A stretch of 64,000 bases of DNA from the NCBI RefSeq assembly GCF_004310325.1, contig NZ_SIRT01000001.1, positions 372,001 through 436,000 of the forward strand, read 5' to 3'. Source of the stretch: Hyunsoonleella flava. Lineage in GTDB: Bacteria > Bacteroidota > Bacteroidia > Flavobacteriales > Flavobacteriaceae. Of this stretch, positions 41,121 to 49,388 are shown in pieces; position 1 is the first letter of the stretch, and each line of letters begins with the position of its first letter. Under the pieces are notes generated by a model that was given only the letters and a program-made list of their open reading frames with translations, searched no databases and was not told the DNA's origin. The translations under genes were made by a program, and so were the position numbers.

Positions 41121-44033
41121 ATGCGCCATATCTTTTTAATCCTATTTTGTCTCTCATGCGTCATAAATGCGCAAGAAACTATTCACCCACTTAAAACACC
41201 TGATGCCGAAGCCCAACAAAAATGGGTAGATAGTATTTACAACGCCATGTCTCTTAAGGAGAAAGTTGGTCAGCTTTATATGGTTCAAGTCATGTCTAAT
41301 CAAAATGGAGCTACTAAAAACAAGATTGTAAACCTTATTCATAAACATCATATCGGTGGTATTATTTACTCTAATGGTGGTCCATACAGACAGGCCAAAT
41401 TGAATAATGAATTGCAAGCTGCGTCAAAGATTCCAATGCTAATAGGTATGGATGCTGAATGGGGTTTGAGTATGCGTTTGGATTCTACGTATGCCTTTCC
41501 ATACAATATGGCTCTGGGAGCTGTTAAAAACAATACTCTTATTGAACAAACAGGCAGGCAAATAGGTGAACATTGTAAGCGTTTAGGTGTGCATTTTAAT
41601 TTTGCCCCAGTGGTAGACATCAATACCAACCCTAAAAACCCAATTATAGGAAATCGCTCTTTTGGAGAGGATAGAGATAATGTTACCCAAAAGGCGCTTG
41701 CATTTATGAAAGGGATGCAAAGTGCAGGAGTTCTGGCAAACGCAAAACATTTTCCTGGACACGGAGATACTGAAGCGGATTCTCACCATACCTTACCAAC
41801 AATTAATTTTAACGCAAAACGCATTGATTCTGTTGAGCTATATCCTTACAAGAAATTGATTAAAGAAGGTTTGTCAAGCGTTATGGTAGCGCATTTGAAT
41901 GTACCTAGTTTAGAATCAAGGGACGGCTACCCATCTTCATTATCAAAGCATATTGTTACTGATATTTTAAAAGACTCCTTGGGATTTAATGGACTCATTT
42001 TTACTGATGCACTAACAATGAAAGGTGCTGCGGATTTTGATGATACTGGAGATATTGATTTGGCTGCTTTTAAGGCGGGTAATGATGTAATGCTCATGTC
42101 TGAAGATGTGGGTATTGGTGTATCCAAAATAATTGAAGCTTATGACAATGGGGAAATTACTGAAGAACGTTTAGCACATTCGGTAAAAAAGATATTAATG
42201 GCAAAATATAAGGCTGGTCTTCACAATTATGAACCTGTAGGCTTGTATGGTTTAGGTAAAGATTTGAATCGTTTAGAGGATGATATATTATCCGAAGAGC
42301 TTTATGAAAACGCCATTACACTTGTTAAAAATGAAATGGACTTAGTGCCATTAACCCGATTGGAAACAAAAACTATAGCTTATGTAGGTCTGGGAGATGA
42401 TGATGGCATGCCATTTTTTAACGAGCTAAAAAAGTATACTAAAGTTCACAATATTGAGGCTGATAAGCTTGACGAATTAATGAACAAATTACAGTCATAC
42501 AACACTGTGGTGGTAGGATTTCATCGCTCTGATGAAAACCCTTGGAAAGGTCATAAGTTTACCAACGAGGAACTAGTTTGGCTATACGAAATTTCAAGAA
42601 CACATGATGTGATATTGAGCGTATTTGTGAAACCTTATGCTTTAGATGACATAAAGACTTTTGAGAATATTGAAAGTGTCATGGTAAACTATCAAAATAG
42701 TGAGATTGCACAGCAGAAATCAGCACAATTAATTTTTGGGGCTATTCCTTCAAAAGGAAAATTACCGGTGTCTATTGGTCAATTTTTTAAAGCAGGTGCA
42801 GGCATCGTAAATAATCCTATAAAACGATTAGGCTACACTGTTCCAGAGCGGGTGGGGATGAGCTCAGAAAAATTAAAGAAAGTGGATTCAATTGCTAATG
42901 TCGCCGTAGACTCTATGATGACTCCTGGCATTCAATTATTGATAGCAAGAAAAGGAAAAGTTATTTACAACAAAAATTTTGGTAAACACACGTATTCAGG
43001 TAAAGAAAAAGTAACTTTTGAAGATATTTATGATGTAGCATCTTTAACCAAAATTTTAGCAACCTTACCGATAGTTATGGAACTGGAGGAAAAGGGCATT
43101 TTATCACTTAATAGTTCGTTATCTCAACTTTTGCCAGAGTATAAAGGGTCAAATAAAGAAGGAATTACCATAAAGCAAATGTTATCCCATTATGCAAGAT
43201 TACGTCCTTGGGAACCTTTTTATTATCATACTTTAGATTCTATTACTAAACGCCCTAGTGGAAAATACTATCGTACTGAAAAAAGTAAAAAATTTAATAT
43301 TGAAGTCGCAAAAAATTTATACTTAAGAACCGATTACCAAGACTCTATTCAGAAAATAATAAAAGAATCAGAATTATTAGATCGGTTGCGTTACAGGTAT
43401 AGTGACTTCCCATATTATATTTTAAAGAAATTTATTGAAAAGCATTACGACAAAGGATTAGATGAGATAGCGCAAACTCATTTTTATCAATCACTTGGAG
43501 CAAATTACACTATGTATAATCCTTATCGTAAAATAAGTAACCAACATATTATTCCAACTGAAGTTGACGATTATTACCGTCATCAAAAAATTCAAGGTTA
43601 TGTGCACGATATGGGAGCCGCAATGCAAAATGGCGTTGGAGGTCATGCAGGTGTATTCAGTAATGCTAATGACGTGGCTAAAATTATGCAGATGTATTTG
43701 CAAAAAGGATTTTATGGTGGTAAGCGCTATTTAAGTCCTGCTACAATAGATAAGTTTAATACGTGTTATTATTGTGGTGATGATAATAGGAGGGGGGTTG
43801 GATTTGATAAACCTCAGTTAGACGAAGAAGGGCCCACTTGTGGTTGTATTTCGATGACAAGTTTTGGTCACTCAGGTTTTACGGGAACTTATGCTTGGGC
43901 AGATCCCGAGGAAGAAATAGTGTATATATTTTTGGCAAACAGAACGTATCCGAGAGCGGGAAGAAATCGGTTGCTGAAAGAAAATATAAGAACAGAAATC
44001 CAACGCTTCATATACGAGGCGATTTTAGATTAA
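41121..44033 (+). CDS. GH3 glycosidase fused to a beta-lactamase-like serine hydrolase
   Basis: 970 residues with a signal peptide (1-17, ending INAQ). Residues 30-360 are a glycoside hydrolase family 3 catalytic barrel: NAKHFPGHGDTEADSHHTLP (about 207-226) is the NagZ-type loop with its His general acid/base, and D296 in FTDALTMKGA is the nucleophile position. After a GH3 C-terminal-like region (to about 560), residues 575-970 form a class C beta-lactamase/PBP4-type domain with SLTK at 641-644, a YSD triplet and HSGFTGT near the end. Together they suit trimming of peptidoglycan sugar and peptide or lactam-type ester bonds in the periplasm. bshA follows 12 bases later. Confidence 0.9.
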   Translation: MRHIFLILFCLSCVINAQETIHPLKTPDAEAQQKWVDSIYNAMSLKEKVGQLYMVQVMSNQNGATKNKIVNLIHKHHIGGIIYSNGGPYRQAKLNNELQAASKIPMLIGMDAEWGLSMRLDSTYAFPYNMALGAVKNNTLIEQTGRQIGEHCKRLGVHFNFAPVVDINTNPKNPIIGNRSFGEDRDNVTQKALAFMKGMQSAGVLANAKHFPGHGDTEADSHHTLPTINFNAKRIDSVELYPYKKLIKEGLSSVMVAHLNVPSLESRDGYPSSLSKHIVTDILKDSLGFNGLIFTDALTMKGAADFDDTGDIDLAAFKAGNDVMLMSEDVGIGVSKIIEAYDNGEITEERLAHSVKKILMAKYKAGLHNYEPVGLYGLGKDLNRLEDDILSEELYENAITLVKNEMDLVPLTRLETKTIAYVGLGDDDGMPFFNELKKYTKVHNIEADKLDELMNKLQSYNTVVVGFHRSDENPWKGHKFTNEELVWLYEISRTHDVILSVFVKPYALDDIKTFENIESVMVNYQNSEIAQQKSAQLIFGAIPSKGKLPVSIGQFFKAGAGIVNNPIKRLGYTVPERVGMSSEKLKKVDSIANVAVDSMMTPGIQLLIARKGKVIYNKNFGKHTYSGKEKVTFEDIYDVASLTKILATLPIVMELEEKGILSLNSSLSQLLPEYKGSNKEGITIKQMLSHYARLRPWEPFYYHTLDSITKRPSGKYYRTEKSKKFNIEVAKNLYLRTDYQDSIQKIIKESELLDRLRYRYSDFPYYILKKFIEKHYDKGLDEIAQTHFYQSLGANYTMYNPYRKISNQHIIPTEVDDYYRHQKIQGYVHDMGAAMQNGVGGHAGVFSNANDVAKIMQMYLQKGFYGGKRYLSPATIDKFNTCYYCGDDNRRGVGFDKPQLDEEGPTCGCISMTSFGHSGFTGTYAWADPEEEIVYIFLANRTYPRAGRNRLLKENIRTEIQRFIYEAILD

Positions 44034-44045
44034 CAGAATTTAGAT

Positions 44046-45182
44046 ATGACAATAGGTATTGTATGTTATCCAACATTTGGTGGAAGTGGTGTTGTTGCTA
44101 CGGAGTTAGGTTTAGAATTATCTAAGCGCGGACATGAGATTCATTTTATTACTTATAACCAACCTGTACGTTTGGAATTGGTGAGCAATAATGTACATTA
44201 CCATGAGGTTAATGTTCCAGAATACCCTTTATTCCATTATCAGCCCTATGAACTGGCACTGTCCAGCAAATTGGTAGATATGGTAAAGCTGCATAACATT
44301 GAAATACTACATGTACATTACGCGATACCACATGCCTATGCAGCTTATATGGCAAAAAAAATGTTGCAAGAAGAAGGTATTCATGTTCCAATTGTAACTA
44401 CACTTCATGGGACTGATATCACCCTAGTGGGTAGTCACCCATTTTACAAACCGGCGGTCACGTTTAGCATTAATAAATCTGACGCAGTTACAGCGGTTTC
44501 TAAAAGCTTGAAGGATGACACCATGCGTTTATTTGATATTAAGAACAATATTCATGTGGTGCCAAATTTTATTGATTTAGATAAGTACAACCACCGTTTT
44601 ACGGATTGCCAACGTGGGATGATGGCTGCTGATAATGAAAAAATTATTACACATATTAGTAATTTACGTCCCGTAAAGCGCGTTCAGGATGTGATTAAGG
44701 TGTTTTATGGTATACAAAAAGAAATGCCCGCAAAATTGATGTTTATTGGAGAAGGTCCAGAGAAGGAAAACGTAGAGCAACAATGTAATGATTTAGGTAT
44801 TTTGGATAAAGTGATTTTCTTTGGAAGAAGTAATGAAATAGACAAAATATTATGTTTTAGCGATCTGTTTTTGTTACCCTCTGAAACTGAAAGTTTTGGT
44901 TTGGCAGCACTGGAAGCTATGGCATCAGGAGTTGCCGTGATCTCAAGTAACACTGGTGGTATTCCAGAAGTTAATATAAATGGCTATTCTGGTTTTTTAA
45001 GCGATGTAGGGGATGTTGACAGCATGATTAAAAATGCATTACACATTTTAAATGATGAGCAAAGACTAAAAACCTTTAAAGCCAATGCGAGAACCCAGGC
45101 AGAAAAATTTGATTTGCATGCTATCGTACCGCAGTATGAGGCCATTTATGAGGACACACTATCAAAATGTTTAGTGTTATAG
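44046..45182 (+). CDS. bshA: N-acetyl-alpha-D-glucosaminyl L-malate synthase BshA
   Basis: 378 residues, GT4 retaining glycosyltransferase. The BshA hallmarks are CYPTFGGSGVVATELGLELSKRGHEIHFI at the start, YPLFHYQPYELALSSKL, ILHVHYAIPHAYAAYMAKKM, TTLHGTDITLVGSHP and the donor-binding ETESFGLAALEAMASGV. It joins GlcNAc from UDP-GlcNAc to malate, the first step of bacillithiol synthesis; bshB and bshC are not in this window. The gene lies directly after the GH3 fusion, which frees GlcNAc-type sugar, but a metabolic tie is only inferred. Confidence 0.93.
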   Translation: MTIGIVCYPTFGGSGVVATELGLELSKRGHEIHFITYNQPVRLELVSNNVHYHEVNVPEYPLFHYQPYELALSSKLVDMVKLHNIEILHVHYAIPHAYAAYMAKKMLQEEGIHVPIVTTLHGTDITLVGSHPFYKPAVTFSINKSDAVTAVSKSLKDDTMRLFDIKNNIHVVPNFIDLDKYNHRFTDCQRGMMAADNEKIITHISNLRPVKRVQDVIKVFYGIQKEMPAKLMFIGEGPEKENVEQQCNDLGILDKVIFFGRSNEIDKILCFSDLFLLPSETESFGLAALEAMASGVAVISSNTGGIPEVNINGYSGFLSDVGDVDSMIKNALHILNDEQRLKTFKANARTQAEKFDLHAIVPQYEAIYEDTLSKCLVL

Positions 45183-45221
45183 ATAGTTAATGGTGATTTT
45201 TATACAATTCACAGTCGAATT

Positions 45222-45695
45222 TTATTCTAAATCCTCCAGCATTAAATTATAATCATACTGCAAATCTTCATGCAATTTGGATATTGTTTTTTTAGCCAAA
45301 AGTATTTGGCGATAATACATGTTTTGTAATTGTGTACTTCTTTTAATACTGGGTTTAAAATCTCTCAGTTTTTCGCAAAAATAAATGAGAAGCTCAACCT
45401 CTGTTTCCTTCTTTTGGGAATAGCGTATAAATTTTTTAACGTTTCGTAGTATCTTACGAATACTCTTTTTTATATAGTAGAAATTATTGGTATTTATTAA
45501 CTCAAACTCAATATCCATAAACCCCTTAACCGTCTGTATATAACCTGTTTCGCTGTGCGATTCAAATAGAAGATAGGTTAGAAGCTCTTTGTTTTCCTTT
45601 TTAAAGCGAGCCAATCGCAAACACAAATGTTGCAATTCTGCACTAGAAAGCAGGTTGAGTTCTTTTTTTATATCAGGAAGATTTACGGCTTTCAT
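45222..45695 (-). CDS. helical cytosolic protein of unknown function
   Basis: 157 residues, without signal peptide or membrane segment, almost wholly alpha-helical and strongly charged (Lys, Glu, Arg). Blocks include IKKELNLLSSAELQHLCLRLARFKKENKELLTYLLFES, IRKILRNVKKFIRYSQKKETEVELLIYFCEKL and YYRQILLAKKTISKLHEDLQYDYNLMLEDLE. I recognise it as a commonly conserved but unnamed flavobacterial protein type and cannot assign a family. It stands alone, convergent with bshA. A near -7 box (TATCTTTA) lies upstream on its strand. Confidence 0.65.
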   Translation of the reverse strand: MKAVNLPDIKKELNLLSSAELQHLCLRLARFKKENKELLTYLLFESHSETGYIQTVKGFMDIEFELINTNNFYYIKKSIRKILRNVKKFIRYSQKKETEVELLIYFCEKLRDFKPSIKRSTQLQNMYYRQILLAKKTISKLHEDLQYDYNLMLEDLE

Positions 45696-45808
45696 GTCAA
45701 TTTTTGGTTTGTGCTAAAGATAAACAGACCAATCCATTCAACAAAGTATTGCCATTCTGAACTTAGCTTAAATTCGAAATGGCTATACACTTTTATATTT
45801 GGTATTGG

Positions 45809-46693
45809 CTAGAATAGCTTTACAGTTTTGTTTTCATCATCACCTGTAATGGTTACTAACAGTTTTCTAAAACCAAGTTTATTAACTTTATATACTTTCG
45901 TACCAGTTGTCCAGTATTCCTTTCTGGTTGCCTGTGGCATCATAGGGAAGCCGTAACTAAAGCTGGTTCCATCTGGTTTTGGACCAACAACAAAAAATTG
46001 ATTTTTGTTCATGGAGTTATTCTTAATCTTAAAGTTAATGAATTTAGGGTTTTCTAAATTGGTAAAGTCGCTAGGTGCAGTATGATTTTTATATGATTTT
46101 ATCGTTTTAGAATCAGGTTCATTAACATACTCCAAGTTGCCATTTTCAGAAACTTTAGCCCATAGATATTTTGTTGGGAATACTTTTACGGTACCTCGGC
46201 TCCAGAGGTTTACAAACACTTTTTCGGCCACGATCTTAATGGCGTCAATTTTAGACTGCTCGCTTCCTAATCGCAATTCTTTAGTTTTCCCTTCAATAGA
46301 AATTTCACCTATGGGAGCGGTTACATTTAGTGCCTCGTTGTTTACGTTTATTATTCTCGTAATATCATGGGTGTCATGAAAGACCTTTTTTAATCGTGGT
46401 GCTCCTATTGTAATAATAATATCCTGTGATGGCTGTATCCATTTAATTTGATTGAAGTGAATCTTGCCATTATTAATGTCTTTATCAATGTAATCAAATA
46501 GGTTGCTATCTGTAGTTATCGAAAGCCCTGCTTTAGCAGAAAGATCTATCGTTATTTTGGCATATAAGTCAATTTTTATATCGGTTACACCGTCAAAATT
46601 AAATGTTCTAGTTTCAATTTGCTTATTTCCTTTAATTTGAGCCTGAACGGTGAATGAAATTATACAAATAAGAAGTATGATGATGTTTTTCAT
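45809..46693 (-). CDS. secreted GIN-domain (DUF2807) protein
   Basis: 294 residues with a signal peptide (1-18, ending TVQA). Residues 25-200 have the regular beta-coil pattern of DUF2807, the putative auto-transporter adhesin head-like or GIN domain (FDGVTDIKIDLYAKITIDLSAKAGLSITTDSNLFDYIDKDINNGKIHF ... LWAKVSENGNLEYVN). Residues 240-294 form a separate tail (GTKVYKVNKLGFRKLLVTI). Such proteins are exported and probably structural or adhesive. It is the last gene of a four-gene run beginning with doxX, one base after the preceding gene. Confidence 0.78.
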   Translation of the reverse strand: MKNIIILLICIISFTVQAQIKGNKQIETRTFNFDGVTDIKIDLYAKITIDLSAKAGLSITTDSNLFDYIDKDINNGKIHFNQIKWIQPSQDIIITIGAPRLKKVFHDTHDITRIINVNNEALNVTAPIGEISIEGKTKELRLGSEQSKIDAIKIVAEKVFVNLWSRGTVKVFPTKYLWAKVSENGNLEYVNEPDSKTIKSYKNHTAPSDFTNLENPKFINFKIKNNSMNKNQFFVVGPKPDGTSFSYGFPMMPQATRKEYWTTGTKVYKVNKLGFRKLLVTITGDDENKTVKLF

Positions 46694-46694
46694 T

Positions 46695-47078
46695 TTAATT
46701 ATTTTTTAATGTTTGAACCCCTTTTGGATTATTAAATTCTGCCATATACAAGATACTTTCTGGTTTGTATTCAAACTTTAATAACCTATTATTTTGATCT
46801 TTTAGTTCGTAGATAGAATCTTGGTTTACAAATTTAAATCCAAACGTAGATTGCGCATTTTCATATATGAAAGTACCCTCAAAAACACTATCGTTATCAT
46901 CATCCGTTAAATAAATTGTTTTGCTCCAAGGTGGTGAGGTTAATCCGCTTCTTATACCAACTTTTTCAATGTTGTTTTCTTTACTCATATTAACTTTAAA
47001 AGTTATAGTTTTGGTATGTTTGTCTTGTACGCAGCTAGCTAATATTGATAGTGCGAATAGTGCCTTTAATAGTTTCAT
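46695..47078 (-). CDS. small lipoprotein with a starch/glycogen-binding-like fold
   Basis: From the ATG at 47076-47078 the product has 127 residues: MKLLKALFALSILASC is a lipoprotein signal. An in-frame ATG 24 bases upstream would overlap the previous gene and spoil the signal. Residues 24-105 (TITFKVNMSKENNIEKVGIRSG ... PPWSKTIYLTDDDNDSVFEGTFIYENAQSTFGFKFVNQDSIYELKDQNNRLLKFEYK) follow the CBM20/CBM48-like sandwich pattern found in many secreted Bacteroidota proteins. Sugar-binding is not proven. It is four bases after the upstream gene and one base before the DUF2807 gene. Confidence 0.7.
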   Translation of the reverse strand: MKLLKALFALSILASCVQDKHTKTITFKVNMSKENNIEKVGIRSGLTSPPWSKTIYLTDDDNDSVFEGTFIYENAQSTFGFKFVNQDSIYELKDQNNRLLKFEYKPESILYMAEFNNPKGVQTLKNN

Positions 47079-47082
47079 ATTC

Positions 47083-47571
47083 TTAAATTCTTTGATAAAC
47101 ATATGTGTTGCGGATCATCCGTTGTTTGGTATTGTTATAAAGTACTTCTTTTACAACCGTGTAGTTTTCCCTACTTATTTTATAGGTTAAAAACATAGTG
47201 GCTTTTTTACCGTCGTCTTTACCTTTATAAGTCGTTACCATTTCCATGGAGCCATCTTGAAATATGGTTTTTTTTACTACTTTTTGTTTGCCAAAAAAAG
47301 TCCCATTTTTTCTAATGTGGATTTTATCAACCACATTCTTATTCGGTTCGTAAGTGTATTGTAAATTTGTAATGATAGCATCTTCTTCTATTTTAATTTG
47401 CATTGTGGTTTCAACTTGGGTTGGTTTGCCCGTTTGATAATCAATATATGTTAACGTACCTTCCCAAGAAGAGTTATTAATTAATTCGAAATCTGAAAGT
47501 GCTATTTTCTTTTCTTGGCTGTTTGTTTGTGAGGTAACCAACATTAATAAAATTGTGACTAACGTTTTCAT
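47083..47571 (-). CDS. secreted protein of unknown function
   Basis: 162 residues with a signal peptide (about 1-18, ending SQTNS). The mature part is a continuous series of beta strands (SSWEGTLTYIDYQTGKPTQVETTMQIKIEEDAIITNLQYTYEP ... MVTTYKGKDDGKKATMFLTYKI), suggesting a single lipocalin- or YceI-like barrel, but no family is recognised. It lies 17 bases after doxX and four before the lipoprotein gene in one operon. A role beside DoxX in the envelope is inferred from position only. Confidence 0.7.
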   Translation of the reverse strand: MKTLVTILLMLVTSQTNSQEKKIALSDFELINNSSWEGTLTYIDYQTGKPTQVETTMQIKIEEDAIITNLQYTYEPNKNVVDKIHIRKNGTFFGKQKVVKKTIFQDGSMEMVTTYKGKDDGKKATMFLTYKISRENYTVVKEVLYNNTKQRMIRNTYVYQRI

Positions 47572-47588
47572 GTGTTTTTATTTTAAGT

Positions 47589-48080
47589 TTATTTATTTTT
47601 AAGTAGTAGCTTTGATACCAAATGATCGAGCCCAAAACGTCCCGAGCCCAAGTAAAAGTTATAGGTAGACACCCATAAAAAGCCCATAGCTGGAAGCATA
47701 CCCCATGTACCTTGATTCCATTTTTGCATGAAGATTGCAACTAGCATCGTGCACATAATTAAGAATGAAGCGATTCTGGTTTTTAGCCCAAAGGCCAACA
47801 AAAGACCGCCGACCGCTTCACTGAACGCACCCATCCAAGCAAAAAATGTTGGGGCCATAGCGAAAATACCGCCGTATGATGCAACATCTTCAGGAAACCA
47901 AGCGGATACTTCAAAGAGGTTTAAATTTCTATCATCTGGAGTCCATGGCATTCCAAATTTTGAAGCGCCAAAATCTAAAGCTAATAACATCCCGCATACA
48001 AACCTGATGATGGCAAATACTAAATCTGCAAACCAATGTTTTTGCAATGTTGGTGTAATGAATAGTTTAACAATTTTCAT
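47589..48080 (-). CDS. DoxX family membrane protein
   Basis: 163 residues with four membrane helices (about 20-38, 68-90, 95-112, 122-145). The DoxX pattern is seen in FVCGMLLALDFGASKFGMPW, MGAFSEAVGGLLLAFGLKTRIASFLIMCTMLVAIFMQKW and YNFYLGSGRFGLDHLV. Family members are small inner-membrane proteins linked to quinone or thiol redox functions and to some secondary transporters; no single activity is settled. It opens the four-gene run to 45809. The 101 bases before it contain a hairpin and three direct repeats, next to an AraC regulator. Confidence 0.85.
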   Translation of the reverse strand: MKIVKLFITPTLQKHWFADLVFAIIRFVCGMLLALDFGASKFGMPWTPDDRNLNLFEVSAWFPEDVASYGGIFAMAPTFFAWMGAFSEAVGGLLLAFGLKTRIASFLIMCTMLVAIFMQKWNQGTWGMLPAMGFLWVSTYNFYLGSGRFGLDHLVSKLLLKNK

Positions 48081-48083
48081 AAT

Positions 48084-48119
48084 GTTTCAATTTTTTGTTC
48101 GACAAGACAAAATTGAAAC
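48084..48119 (-). promoter_or_regulatory. inverted repeat in the leader of the DoxX operon
   Basis: GTTTCAATTTT (48084-48094) and AAAATTGAAAC (48109-48119) are perfectly complementary across 14 bases. The repeat ends three bases before the doxX ATG, so it could hide the start in RNA or bind a protein in DNA. Confidence 0.45.
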
Positions 48120-48136
48120 TTTGCAGGGGAGTGAAC

Positions 48137-48189
48137 GACTTAAACCGTACTTGGAAGACTTAAAATACGATTTGAGACGTCTTAAGTTG
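48137..48189. promoter_or_regulatory. three direct repeats, possible AraC-type binding sites
   Basis: GACTTAAACCGTACTTG (48137-48153) and GACTTAAAATACGATTTG (48157-48174) repeat with a 20-base period; GACGTCTTAAGTTG (48176-48189) is a weaker third copy that reaches into the regulator 3-prime end. Repeats spaced by two helical turns are the usual target of AraC proteins. Confidence 0.5.
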
Positions 48190-49354
48190 TTACCGATTTT
48201 ACATATTCGGTGGGAGACGTGTTTGTTAATTTTTTAAAAACACGGTTAAATGTAGCTTTACTATTAAAACCACAATCTTGTGCGATACCCAGAAGCGAAA
48301 GCTGTCTATGTTTATCATTTTGTATCATCTTTTTAAAAGCATTTACACGGTAGCCATTAACAAAATCGTTAAAATTTTGATTGAACCCAGAATTTATGAT
48401 TTCTGAAAGTTGACCGCGGGACATATTAGCTTGTTGTGCCATATCTGCCAAGTTTAGTTCTGGGTTAAGATAGACTTTGTCATCTTCCATCAGGGCCTTA
48501 ACGGTGGCAATATCCTTCTTTGAAATTGATTTTGAAGACTCTTGATCCGTGTTTTGGGGAATGGCTTCTAAGCTTGGGGAAAACCTAAAATTAAGTTTGT
48601 TCAGTTTAGTGGTGTCTGTAAAATATCCTTTAATGCCAATGTACAGTGTAACAAGAGCTGACAGTAAATTTAGCCACCAGCGCTGAGCGTAGCTTAAATC
48701 GGTTACAAAAGAACCTACAATAGTTTGTATGGTATCATAAAAAAACATTACAGTGAAGAGCAGTAAAAAGCTTAGTATCCAATTTAGCTCCAGCTTATAT
48801 GTGTTCGAAAAATATTGTTTTATTCTTTTGCGGTAATTGTAAAACAGTTGAAGTGTAAAAGCCAAATAAAGTAGCATAAATGGAAACTCAATAAATCCCA
48901 TTGCTGGCTGAACTATAGCTTCATCAACTTTAATTTTTAGAATGCCATTTTGGGTTGCATTAAAACCGGGTTGCGAAGCATCATAAACAAAAATAAATAT
49001 ACGATACCCAATAAAGGTAAAGGCCAGAGCAAAATGCCACCAATACTGTTTTTTAAATGAAAAGTTTGATGTTGTTACTGACTTTACATAAAGATAGATT
49101 AAAGGTCCTAATGCTATGGCGATATTATAGAGAAAGTAATTGATTTTCGTAGTTCTATATTCGTCATACCAACCCATGAAGCCAACGGTATAGCAGGTTT
49201 GACTATAGCAGGTCAACAACAAAATTAATCCTAAGAACAAATCAGAGATATTGCCTTTGCGTTTATATTTTGTAAGCAATAAAATAGCAAATATTAAACC
49301 TTGAAGTGCTAGGATTAAAAGCGGTGTGCTGCGAATATTGAAATCTGGAAACAA
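48182..49354 (-). CDS. AraC family regulator with N-terminal membrane domain
   Basis: 390 residues. The first 245 or so hold about seven membrane helices (LLILALQGLIFAILLL, LFLGLILLLTC, NIAIALGPLIYLYV, WWHFALAFTFIGYRIFIFV and others). Residues 280-390 form the AraC double helix-turn-helix (LNLADMAQQANMSRGQLSEIINSGFNQNFNDFVNGYRV ... LLGIAQDCGFNSKATFNRVFKKLTNTSPTEY). Membrane-bound AraC regulators of this plan are common in Bacteroidota and probably sense an envelope signal. The frame begins with TTG at 49352-49354; no ATG lies close. It is followed by the DoxX operon and the repeats that may be its sites. Confidence 0.87.
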   Translation of the reverse strand: MFPDFNIRSTPLLILALQGLIFAILLLTKYKRKGNISDLFLGLILLLTCYSQTCYTVGFMGWYDEYRTTKINYFLYNIAIALGPLIYLYVKSVTTSNFSFKKQYWWHFALAFTFIGYRIFIFVYDASQPGFNATQNGILKIKVDEAIVQPAMGFIEFPFMLLYLAFTLQLFYNYRKRIKQYFSNTYKLELNWILSFLLLFTVMFFYDTIQTIVGSFVTDLSYAQRWWLNLLSALVTLYIGIKGYFTDTTKLNKLNFRFSPSLEAIPQNTDQESSKSISKKDIATVKALMEDDKVYLNPELNLADMAQQANMSRGQLSEIINSGFNQNFNDFVNGYRVNAFKKMIQNDKHRQLSLLGIAQDCGFNSKATFNRVFKKLTNTSPTEYVKSVTT

Positions 49355-49388
49355 AAAACCCTAATTTTAGGATTCTAAAATAATACTA

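Noticed and set aside
47728-48237. 169-codon frame antisense to doxX
   Set aside because: It opposes a clear four-helix DoxX gene and extends into the AraC gene; no family pattern.
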